NCBI RefSeq assembly: GCF_000002595.2
Contig: NC_057012.1
Coordinates: 3,421,910 to 3,485,909 of the forward strand
DNA length: 64,000 bases
Direction: 5' to 3'
Origin: Chlamydomonas reinhardtii
Taxonomy: Eukaryota; Chlorophyta; Chlorophyceae; Chlamydomonadales; Chlamydomonadaceae
Shown here: piece by piece, positions 11,096 through 21,368 of the stretch
Layout of the letters: every line of letters begins with the position of its first letter
Numbering within the stretch: the first letter of the stretch is position 1
The notes under the pieces: generated by a model
The model's input: the letters and a program-made list of their open reading frames with translations, nothing else
Database searches by the model: none
Told to the model about the DNA's origin: nothing
Position numbers and translations under genes: made by a program

Positions 11096-13173
11096 TTACA
11101 AGGACTTGGCAGCTTCAGCAGCTTTCCCCGTGAGCTGCACGGGCCGGCCCTCCTTGACAGCCTCGATGGCCGCCATGGCCGTGGCCACCCAGTCATCCTG
11201 CGGTAGGTGTAAGAACCCGCACGGTTTAGTTGAGGTAGCGACCAAGGCAAGATTGCTTCGGCGCGTGGCTCTTCACGTTCGCGTACCGTAATGCGCGCAT
11301 GCCCCTTCTCATTCCGAGATCGCCGATCCGGCGGTACCACCCCCATCTGCTTGCTTCTCATACATTGGAATAAGCTGCGAGGGGCCCCAGCACCCCTCAA
11401 GCCCAACATATCCACGCGCGCACCTGCGAGCGTGCCCAGGACAGGAAGCAGGCGTCGATGAGCGTCATGCCGTTGACGGCCAGCAGCTGGTGCTCCACGG
11501 GGATGCGCGTGAAGTTGAAGGCCTGGACGGAGGGACAAAGAGCAATAACGAGGGACATGCAACAACAATCGTTTCAGTGGTAGGCGGGTGGGAAGCAGGT
11601 TTGGCCTGCGCTTGCCTGCGCTTGCGTGCGATCCCGTGGGCGCCACAGTGGCCAGTATACGACGTCCTGGACGCAGGGACTGCAACTGTATGACAATATA
11701 CATCCCGTAACACTATCCCCCCCACCCCTGCAACCCCATCTAGGCGCACCTGGAACAGCGGCCACACGGCCAGCTCCGCCGTGAAGGTGGGAATGAAGTC
11801 CTGTGGGAAGAGCACAGGTGGTGGCGCCAGCTAGAATCAAAGGATGCAAAGCGCCAGTGGAGGTGCTGCAAGGAAGCTCTTGCGCCAAAGTGCATCAGCT
11901 CCCTGCACAGCAGCGAAGCTGCTTGCTGATGGAGCCCCTGCTGCCTGTCCTCTGGAGCCGTCTCTCTCCCAAGACGTGCGGGCTATTCGTTAGCCCCATC
12001 CCGGTTACAGCAACCGCTGCTACCCCAACCCCGGCCACCTTCGTGATCTTCTTCTTGAAGCCCTCCACCCCGCTGCCGTCAATGAGCGCGCAGCCCCATG
12101 CGTAGAAGGCCACCACGTACAGCGGTCCCATGATGGCGGTGTCGGCAATCAGCTTGGCTGCGGGTGGCAGGACGAGTAGCACGCGCAAGCAGCTTGAGTC
12201 GGTATCAGCATGCCCTGACCAGGGCTCCATTCCGGCCCCCAGGTTGCCGTCGCCTGTTGTGCGGCGGCTGCACCCCACCAGCACGACAGAACATAAGAAG
12301 GGCGCGCAACGTGCTTCCCTGCTGTGCATATTTGGCAGCTCGCCTGACCCAGGCAGCACCCGCACGCGTACACACCTGCCAGGAAGCTGGGAGAGCCAGC
12401 CGTCAGCAACCGTGCACACACGACGTCCAAGCTGTGGTACCAGAAGTGCCCCACGGGCCCCATGAAGCACGCGCCAAATGCTGCTGTAGTGACCACACGG
12501 CGTGCATCCACTTCCGATAGGCGCCGCTGCTCCGCAACCCTACAAGAGCGGGTCACACAACAGCGGGTAGCACAAACGCGTTTCAGGCAGGCCGGCGACG
12601 TATAACTGACACCCGCGGATAGCTAGTACACCTTAAGCGAGAGGCGAGCGATATGCATGATGGCCTGAGGACCAGGCCAGCGCGCTGCACCAGTCAAGAT
12701 CAAAGCGGCGCGGCTGGGGGAAGCTGGTCTGCTTGCGTGCCGGGGCCTCCAAGAAGCCGGGTGCCGGTACCGACAGGGTTTTTAGTCCTCGCCCTTAGCA
12801 GCGCCCAATTTAAACAGATCACAAGGAACTGGGGAGCGCCTAATAGGGCGCCCGTGCACCCTATCAACGAAGAAACGCTGGCTTGCGCCGTCGCCGCGAA
12901 GCGACTTCAGCTGCCCTGATCGGCCAGTGAGGGCCACACAACACCGCGCGCACACCCCATTTATTCTACTGGTCATTGGCAATCACATTGCCCAATTGGA
13001 CATACTCAGGCAGTCGCTTACGCTCACCTTTGCGCCAGGACGTCTCCGCACCCCCAAAGGATGCAAGAGGTCACGCACTGCGTGAGAACCGGCCGCCGCT
13101 GCAGCGTGCGCTCATACTTGCCCCATAGCGACCGAAAAGAGCCGCTGATGCCGAGGGAGACGCCCTTCACCAT
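11096..13173 (-). CDS. Mpv17/PMP22-family membrane protein A (6 exons)
   Basis: Exons in coding order: 13173-13028, 12539-12376, 12157-12039, 11800-11750, 11522-11424, 11197-11096; 226 residues, the normal length for the family. Features seen: N-terminal LWGKYERTLQRRPVLTQ followed by WGCGDVLAQ, the D-x-R-R box (EVDARRVVTTAAFGACFMGP), GHFWYHSLD, the tract GPLYVVAFYAWGCALIDG, then FNFTRIPVEHQLLAVN and the terminal CFLSWARSQ. This is the complete Mpv17/PXMP2/4/Sym1 pattern of four membrane helices. Members sit in the inner mitochondrial, peroxisomal or plastid membrane and are proposed to be small-solute channels or stress-related pores. No clear presequence is visible, so the organelle is open. 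It lies head-to-head with the J-domain gene. A second family member lies 14 kb away. Confidence 0.88.
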
Positions 13174-13712
13174 TTTGGGGCGCTGTCCCAAAGGTACCTA
13201 AGTCTCCCGGCGGCCCCCCAAACGTAGCAGCTGTGTTTAGAGACTTTCTGGTCTCTACGTAGCAAGTAGGGTGAAGAATGCACACCTTCTGCTATGTTCG
13301 TCGGCGCAAACTAACTTGATAGTCAACGACTGCTTGAAAGCTGTTCGAGCAAGTCCTATTTCCCAATCTATATTGCATAACCTTATTGAAGCTCGGTATG
13401 TCTGGCTAGGCAGGGATGAGGCATTGACAGGGTCCCCTCATCCGCGAGACCGCGACGGCACTGCCGAAACATCACCGCGATGGCATCCATCCCATCGGCT
13501 TTACAAACAAGCAGCCAAAACATCTGCTGCACTCTGCCCTATTATCACTCTGTCGCCCATCGGCACTTGCAGACTTGCTCATTTTTGCGCACCACTAAGG
13601 TGCCTGATGTCCAAGTTATCGCATTGAAGTACTATAGTAACTAGCGGACGCGCGCGTGCGCGGGCGCGGAAAGGAAGTTTGGCCTCGGCGCGTGGGCGGG
13701 CTCGTTGGCACC
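13174..13712. promoter_or_regulatory. Divergent intergenic region, likely bidirectional promoter
   Basis: The 539 bp between two ATGs facing away from each other must hold both promoters. A perfect 7-bp inverted repeat, TAGAGAC-6 nt-GTCTCTA, sits at 13238-13257, 65 nt upstream of the Mpv17-type start. No TATA box is clearly placed. The inverted repeat could be a dimeric factor site or chance. Confidence 0.45.
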
Positions 13713-16700
13713 ATGAAGCTGACGCGTGCACAAGCTCTTAATGAGCTTGGTCTGGATGAGGTAGGCAGGGCTGCTGGTTTGGGCACTAGCGGGATCTTCG
13801 CGCTTTGCGCGGGGTTACGGTGACGAGTTGGGCTTTGAGGCCTTTGCGACATGCAAGGGGAGGTGATTCGTTTTAATAGAATGGCAGAACACCCTCAGGT
13901 AAAGCGCCTCGTGCTCTCGGGCTGGGTGGCGTCGACTGAGGCCCTGACTGACACCTTGCCCGGGCCCCCCGGCCGCGCAGTCGGCGTCGGAGGTCGATAT
14001 CAAGAAAGCCTACAAGAAGCTGGCATTGCAATGGTGCGGCAGCAGGGACGGGAGGAATGAGGGCACTGTGCGTGCGCTCAGGCTGGGGTTTTGCAAACTT
14101 GGGGCGTAGTGTCCGGGATTTCGAGGTTCGGGACCTGACGCTTGCCGCACCGCACCGCAGCAAACTGCTGCCGTTGCAGCCACTCCCGGCTATAGTTTGT
14201 AGCGCGCCCCGCCATATTGTGGGCGCATCCTGTGTTACAAACGTTTGCCGCGGCCTGGCCTGCAGGCACCCGGACAAGAATGCGGACAAGGACGCCGCGA
14301 CGCTCAAGTTCCAGGTGCGCACTGGCGCCCGCGGCACAGCGCGGCTTGTGTAGTATGGGCGGCAGCGGCACCGCGCCTGTGAATCATACAGCGAACCAAA
14401 TGACCACAATCCGGTGACGCGGCGCCAAGGGTCCACGCGCGCTTTGCATGCCTGCCGACGTCCTGCGCCTCCCCTGTTGGAGCCCGGGCACCGATATCAT
14501 CGACACCGCACACGCTTCAGCCCGCGCCTGCCCTGACCCGCCTTCCGCCTGTCTTCAGATGATATCCAACGCCTATGCGCGGCTGTCGGCTCGCAACCAC
14601 CCCGGCGACGACGACGACCTGGACGACCTGGATCCAGACGACATCTTTGATGAGGACGACTTTGAAGAGTTCGCGGACTTCATGCGGTCCGAGTTCTTCT
14701 ACCGCATGTGAGACTGCAGCTCCCTCGAGGGATTTGGGTTCATTTTGGAAGCGGCGGCAGAGTAGATATGTCGTTCTGTCGTGCGAGGATGTCTTGGGGC
14801 CCAAGCGTGTCGCCCCGTGCCTGCACGTCCGCCCGCCGCACAGGTTCTTCGGCGGGATGGGCATGAGCGGGGGGCGGCGGCGCGGCGGTGGCGGCGGTGG
14901 TGGCCCGGCGCACGTGTTCTTCTCTCCGGGAATGGGCTTCGCCTTTGGCGGCATGCCGGGCATGGGCGGCGGCATGTTCGGTGGCATGCCCGGCGGCATG
15001 TTTGGAGGACCCAGCGCCGGCAGCCGCGCGGCGTCGGGGCGGCGCCCGGGCCAACCGCGAGGTACGCCGTCAGGTGCAGGCTAGGATGTGGGAGGAGGCC
15101 CACCTGCAGCTGGTTGGTCGGCTGTCACGCGTGAACAGTGTGTGCCAGGCAACGTAGAACTGCAGCTCACAGGGCGCTTGATGCACGTAATGCTGCATGG
15201 GCGCCTGGCGTTTTACCTGTCTGCATCACCCACAGGCGGGCGCGGCGGCTCCTTCTACACATACGACAGCGAGTCGGACGATGATGACGACGACTATGAT
15301 GAGGACGATTCGGGTAAGCTATGCTGGTGCGGCATATGCTGCGGGCGGCCAATGCCGGTCATCTGCGCGGCAATTTTATGTTATGAACTCTGCGCACGCT
15401 ATTGTTCATGGTAATGCCAGTCCTATTCGGTGGTTCCTTTATTCACCTCTCCCTGTTCCAGCAGGGGAATACGCACGCATGGTGCCGTAGGCTTATGATC
15501 TGTGAATGTGGCACTGGCGAGCCATGCGGCCGCATGTCGCGCAGTCCTTGACACTTGACTCGCTGCGTCCCTGTCTATCCTGCCTGACCACCTGCCCACC
15601 CCTCTCCCTCCTGCAGGCAGCTACAGCACGATGGACGACGATGAGGAGGTGCGCGCCTACTACGAGGCGCAGCAGCGCGGAGCCAAGAACGCAGCGCGCA
15701 AGGAGGAGCGGAAGCGCCGCGCCAGGGAGGTGCGAGCCGGCAGGCCCTGCACGCGTCCCATACAGCCCGTACCCTGGACGCTGCAACACTTGGACTGCAT
15801 GCCGCCACGTAAGCGCTTTGCATGTCTTTTCTAAATAAGCTGCGATGCGTTTGCGATCCGTGTTGACAGGCCGACACGTTCTTTGCGCGCTCGGAGGATG
15901 CCCGTCGCGCTGCCGCCGCCACCGCGCCCGACCCGGGTCTGGCGAAGCTGGCGGGCCAGCAGCTGCCGCGCCCCACCAACCCTGGCGGCGTGCGCAGTGA
16001 CAGCAGCCTGCGCATCAGCCTAGACCCGAAGAAGAAGGCCGAGCACTGGCTGGAGCGGAGGCAGATCAAGTGAGGGGGAGGGAGGGGAGAGGGAGGAGCA
16101 GCGGTAGGCGGTGTGGAGTATTGTAGCCCAAACTCCAAAGTCGCTATGGCGCGGGGACAGCCCGGCGGGTGGGTGCCGTAAGGCTTGGTTGGGAGGAGAC
16201 GGCGCCGGCGGAAAATAAGAGAGGGCGTGTGGCGGGTGGGGCCCTGGGCTGGCGAGAGAGGGAAGTACACTCGCCTGCTTGAGCAATCAGTATGACACCT
16301 TGTCGTGACACAGGTTCGAGCTCGAGTACCGGCGCGCTTCCGACCCCACGGCCGCGCCCAGCTCCTGGACAGTCCTGGCGTCGGACTCCACCGCCACCTT
16401 TGATGTGACGGGGCTTGCGCCGGGCACTAAGTACGTGTTCCGCGGCCGTGCCGGCATGTCGGTGCCGGCACCCGATGGCAGGGGCTCAGTGCTGCAGGTA
16501 CGTTGGACTGGAGTGGGTTGGGCTGGGGGCTGGGGGTTAGGGTTGGCGTGGAGCGATGCGGAAGCTTTGTGCGGAGCCTTGGCCCTAGTGCCGTCTCAGT
16601 CGTGTGCACACATGTCCTATTGCGTCCGCAGTGGGGCAAGTACTCAGAGGAGAGCACCTTCGCCACGACCGGCAAATCGCTCTCGGAGACGGCGCCGCCA

Positions 16701-19700
16701 GCAGCAGCGGCCGGAACCAGCTCATGGCAGCCGGCGTCAGGCGCTCGGGCACGCGGCTCCATCCCCGTTGCCCCGCCATCTTCAGTTGCTGACGTGGCCG
16801 CCCGCGCCGCCGGCACCAACGCCACCTCCTTGTCTGATGACGCGGGGCCGTCCACCAGTGGCCACAGGCACGGACAAGGCACTGGCGAGGACAGCAGCGG
16901 CAGCGGGAGAGGCGCAGCAGCAGGGGCCGCGGCCGCCGCGGGCGCGGTCGGGAAGAAGGAGAACAAGAAGGGCAAGGGCGGGAAGGGCGGCGGCCGGGCA
17001 GAGGAGGAGGCGGAAGGCGCTGGCAAGGTGGACTCTAAATCGAGGGAACAGGTGGGCGGTCACCACAAACTTGATGTTGCTTGCGTGTTGCATTCGGTAT
17101 GGGGCTGAGGCTTACAGACTGCAACTTCACGGTTGCGATCGCGCTGTGCGTCATACACCGCATTGACTCCAAACTTTGTCGTCGCTCGTGCTCATGCAGC
17201 TTATGCAAAAGGACGCCGAGGGGCGCCGGCGCGAGGAGGAGCGGCAGCGGCGGGCGGAGGAGAAGAAGCGCGCCGAGGCGGAGAAGGAGGCGGCAATGCG
17301 TGCAGCCATGGAGGCGGCGGCGGCCGAGTACGAGCGCTCCGTGCGCGAGGCGGCGGCAGCAGCGGGCGCGGGGGGCAACGGCGGGGTCACAGGTGCCGGC
17401 AAGGGAGGGGCGGCAGGCGGCAAGAAGGGCGGCGCGGCAGCGGCTGGTGGCGGCAAGCAGCAGACGGAGGCGGCGGCCGCGCCTTCCAAGCCAGCTGCAG
17501 GGCCAGCACCACCGTCCGCAGCCGCGGCGGGTGCGGCTGCGAGCAAAGGGGCTGGCGGCAAGGCCGCGAAGCAGGCTCATGCCGCGGGGCCAGGGAAGGG
17601 CTCCCAGCAGCAGCAACAGCCGCTGCAGCCCCCACAGCCGCCGCAGCCGCAGCAGCGAGGGCCGCCGCCGCACCCCAAGCCGCAGCCAGGCGCCGGCGGC
17701 AAGCCGCACGCAGCAGCAGGCTCAAGCGTGCTGCCGTCCGCGCCGCCACCACCTGGGCAACGCTCAGCACCGCCGCCTGGACACACGCCAGTTTTTGCTG
17801 GTGGTCGGGGGGTCGGCGCCGCTGCTGGCGGACGGGGCACCGGGCCGGCCGCCGGGCGAGGCTACCGCGGCCCGCCGCCACCCCCCGCACCGCGGGGTCG
17901 GCCCAGCCCGGCCGCGGCGCCCGCAGCGGGGCCCCCGCGCCGTCTTGCGGTAAGTTGCGGCGGGATTGGGAACTTTGTATGTCAGGGGGGCCGGTCTCAT
18001 GGACGTACATGTGCTGTACCACAATCAAGTGACTAGCGATGTTCACAAGCTGATGGCGGCTCTTGCCACCTGCTTCGGCGGCTGCCCGCAGGACGACCTG
18101 GATCTGGAGCTGGAGATGGCCATCGCCGCCAGCCTGCAAACCGCGCAGCAGGTGAGGGCCACGTCGAGATCGGCCTCCTTCCCTTAATACGAGGGATGTG
18201 GAAGTGTGGATCAGGCGGGTAGGCCATTGAGTGGCTGCAGGCTGAGCTTTCTTGAGCGCATTTCCTATCCTGCCTGCACGCAATGTCCCACTTCTTCACA
18301 CTCTGCATCGCAATGTTTGGCAACCCATGCTGGCCGCCTAACGCTCACAGGAGGGCTTCAGCGATCTGATCGACCCGGACACGCTCGCGGCCGTGAACGC
18401 GGCCGCACACGGTACCCCTGGGCCTCAGGGCGCCTACGCCGGCGCCGGGGGCAGCCGATCTGCCACGGCGCCGCCGCCCAGCCTTGGCTCACACAACGCC
18501 TTCCCATCGCTGTCGCCCACTGGCGCTGGGGCAGGTGCGTCCTCGGGACACAACAGCTCCAGCCCGGTAGGCGGCACTGCCGCTGCCGCCGACTTCGGCG
18601 CAAAGCCCGGTCGGCCTCCGCAGGGTGTCCAGCAGCAGCAGCAGCAGCAGCAGCCGCCACGGCAGTCATGGAACCCTGCCAGTGCGGGCTCCGCGGCGGC
18701 GGCAATGCCCGCCCCATTCCCAGCGGCGCCTGCCGCGCCCGCGCCGCAGGCGATGCCACAGCCGCAGCTGCCGCCGGCGGCCGCGTCGGCGCCCACGGGG
18801 CCGCGGGCATACCCTCTGACCGCGCCGCTGGCTTCGGCAGCGGTCCCCGTATCCACAGGGAGTGGCGCTGCGGTCGCGAGCCCGGCCATGCAGCTGCCGT
18901 ACGGGTTGCCGTACGGGCTGCCAGTGGGTGGCGCCGGTGCCAACCCGCAGCGGCCTGCCCCATCGGCGCCTGTGTCGGTGCAGGTGCCGGCGCAGATGTC
19001 GGCGCAGGCGTCGGTGCCGGTGCAGGTGCGGATTCAGCAGCCTGGTGTGCCCGCCGTGTCGCAGGCTCCTTTGGCGGCCGGTGCCGGGGCATCGGCAGCC
19101 ATGGGGCTCGGCTCAGGGGCTGAAGCATCGGCTGGAGGCTTCGCTGCGGACATGGCGGCGCGCAACGTAGCCATGTTCGCGAGTCGTTTCGGGCTCAACA
19201 GCAACAGCAACGGCAACACCAATGGTGCAGACGGCGCTGGTGCTGCCATGGCGGCCGCACCGGCGGGACCAGCGCTAGCGACCGCGGGGTATGGAGCGGC
19301 GTATGCGTCGTGGAGGTCAGGTGCGTACGGCTATAATCCAACGGCAGCAGCAAGCGAGGCTGCGGCAGGCGATGGCAACAGCAGCACTGCCACCGGCACC
19401 AGTGGCATGGGCGGGCTGGGATCCTGGGCGCCAAATGGCGGCGGCGCCGGTGCCGGCAACGCCGGCCTGGGCGCGGGGTTGCCTGCTTCCGGCTATGACA
19501 GCAGCAGCCTGTGGGGCGGCACCGGCGCCAGCAGCGCGCAGGGCGCTGGTCTCGGCGCGGACATGTCCATGTTCGGTGCCGCGGCCGGTGCGGCGGGGGG
19601 CAGTAGTGGTGCCACGTTGGGAGGTCTGGGCGGCGCGGGTACGGCGTATGGCACTGCTCCCGCGGCCACTGCGGCTCAGCCGACGGCAACACGTGCGCTT

Positions 19701-20327
19701 GTGGCGAATATGCTGGGGCAGCAACAGTCCCAGCAGCAGTTGCAGCAGCCGGTGCAAGTGCAGGCGTTCAAGCCGCAGGTCCAGTCGCAGCCGCAGCAGG
19801 TGCAAGTGCAGGTTACATCGACTGCGATGCCGTCGCATCTGCAGGCCCACATGCAGCGCCTGCAACAGATGCAGCAACAGCAGCAACAGCAACAGGCCGC
19901 CGGGGCACAGGGCCAGTACCATAACCTCTACCAGCCCTCCGCCTACCCGTCAGCATCCGCTGCAGCCAGCCCCTACACGCAGCAAGCCTACACGCAGCAA
20001 CCACAGGCTTACTCGCTGCAGCAGCAGCAGCACCAATCTTACACGCAGGAACAGCCACAGCAGCAAGCGCAAGTGACGCAAGAGCAGCCCTACGGTACGG
20101 CAGCAAATCCGTACAACACGTACGGCAACGGGGCGAGCCGGGCAGCAGGCGGCTCGGATGCGGCGGCGTCAGCGTCCGCGGGTGGCTGGGGCCTCACGAA
20201 CGAGCAGATGCTGGCTTATGCCAGCATGTACTCTGCGCAGCAGTCCCAGCAGGCGCAACAGCAGCAGCAGCAGCATCAGCAGCAGGGAGGGCTGAGCCAG
20301 GGCTGGTCTGCAATGCAACAGTATTAG
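13713..20327 (+). CDS. Giant J-domain protein with FN3, UIM and Gln-rich tail (13 exons)
   Basis: Exons: 13713-13760, 13981-14033, 14266-14314, 14559-14707, 14844-15061, 15236-15313, 15617-15729, 15870-16069, 16314-16497, 16632-17051, 17200-17949, 18092-18151, 18351-20327; 1,432 residues. Residues 1-65 form an N-terminal J domain with the Hsp70-activating HPD at 35-37 (QWHPDKN, split by an intron). Then come a Gly/Met-rich segment, an acidic run (SESDDDDDDYDEDDS) and a basic helix. A fibronectin type III-like domain lies near residues 290-375 (VTGLAPGTKYVFRGRA ... WGKYSEESTF). A charged coiled coil (about 505-560) and Pro/Ala-rich linkers follow. DDLDLELEMAIAASLQTA at about 755-772 fits a ubiquitin-interacting motif. 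The last 650 residues are Ala/Gly then Gln-rich (polyQ, YTQQ repeats), prion-like. Inferred role: an Hsp70 co-chaperone handling ubiquitylated or aggregation-prone clients. The donor at 15061 could instead be at 15073, adding four codons. Confidence 0.85.
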
Positions 20328-20464
20328 CGCGCCGGTGAGGAAGGACGAGGAGGAGGTAGCAGTGGAGGTCTGAGTGACATAGGTGGCGCCCCAGCCGCCC
20401 CTGCTGCCGAGTACAAGCGGTAAATGTGCAGGATGTCGCTGGGTGGCTGAGCGCCTGGCGCAGT

Positions 20465-20469
20465 TGTAA
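20465..20469 (+). terminator. TGTAA poly(A) signal of the J-domain gene
   Basis: TGTAA lies 138 nt beyond the stop; a second copy at 20516-20520 may be an alternative. Confidence 0.5.
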
Positions 20470-20699
20470 TGCGCTGTTATTGCGGTAGACAGGTCGTGGA
20501 CGGGAACACGTGTATTGTAAACAATACAGATGGTTGTTACGGTTGAACCGCATCCTGATCTCTGTTGCCAAGCGCTTTACGCAACCCCTGCGCCTACAGA
20601 AGAGGCAATATCTCGGCGTTGATACGTGTGCCTCAATTCGCCAGTTGCTTGTCGCCTCGGTCCTGCCCTCTGGCGCCCTTTGCAGCCCCTACCGTACAG

Positions 20700-20946
20700 T
20701 CCGTACTGGACTACAAGGAGGCGTGCTGTGACCTGCGGGGCTACAAACGCCAGCCTGAGGTTGAGATTGTGGCACAGTAATGCAGATGTGCCGGGTGTGC
20801 CAAGGGGCCCACCGGCATGATCGAGGCCACGCTCGAGACGGCCCGAGTCCTTCCACCTTGACCCCGACATTCGCTTCCAGTCCAAACAGGGCAACGCGGT
20901 GGGCATCTACGCCTACCATGACGGCGCACTGGAGCTGGTCGCCTAA
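20700..20946 (+). CDS. Coding-like fragment, possible short gene or gene remnant
   Basis: After a good acceptor (CCGTACAG) the frame reads SVLDYKEACCDLRGYKRQPE and onward to a charged end. About 80 nt later, in another frame, comes SFHLDPDIRFQSKQGNAVGI, then an Ala/Tyr/His-containing tail ending LELVA and TAA at 20944-20946. The composition is unlike shadow frames. A GT donor after GTGGCACA (20771) could join the two parts, but the acceptor is uncertain. No upstream start exon is recognised between the J-domain poly(A) site and here. It could be the last exons of a small unannotated gene or a decayed copy. Family not recognised. Confidence 0.25.
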
Positions 20947-21368
20947 TGTGGGCGGCTGTGGCGCGAGGGCGGGGGCTGGCGGGGCCAGGGGAGGGGGCGA
21001 GGCCACGCCGATGAGAGGAGCGTGATGCCGCCCGGTCACATAACCGCACTCAAATCCAACCTTTTGTGTTCATATGCTTTAGTGGATATAATATAAACAC
21101 ACACAACGAGCTGAATACGAAGCGGGAACCGAGTAAAAGTTTGTGCGTTTGTTGTGTGCGACCTCGCCTTTCTTGCTTTCTACAATTCAACTATTACTGT
21201 ACACAAACCACACAATCATCCAAGCTGGAAATCGATTGTCAAACAGGTCCAGGCGCACATTCCCCAGGTCCCTTCGCACAGGGTGCAATATTGTGAGCCT
21301 TCTGCACCAGAAATACCTGAAGCAACATAAAAGCCACTAACAGGTCTCCAGCACGCTCTGTATAAGCC

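Noticed and set aside
17387-18283. Minus-strand frame of about 300 residues inside the J-domain gene
   Set aside because: Opposite strand of the Ala/Gln/Pro-rich exons; it crosses confirmed splice sites and shows no family pattern.
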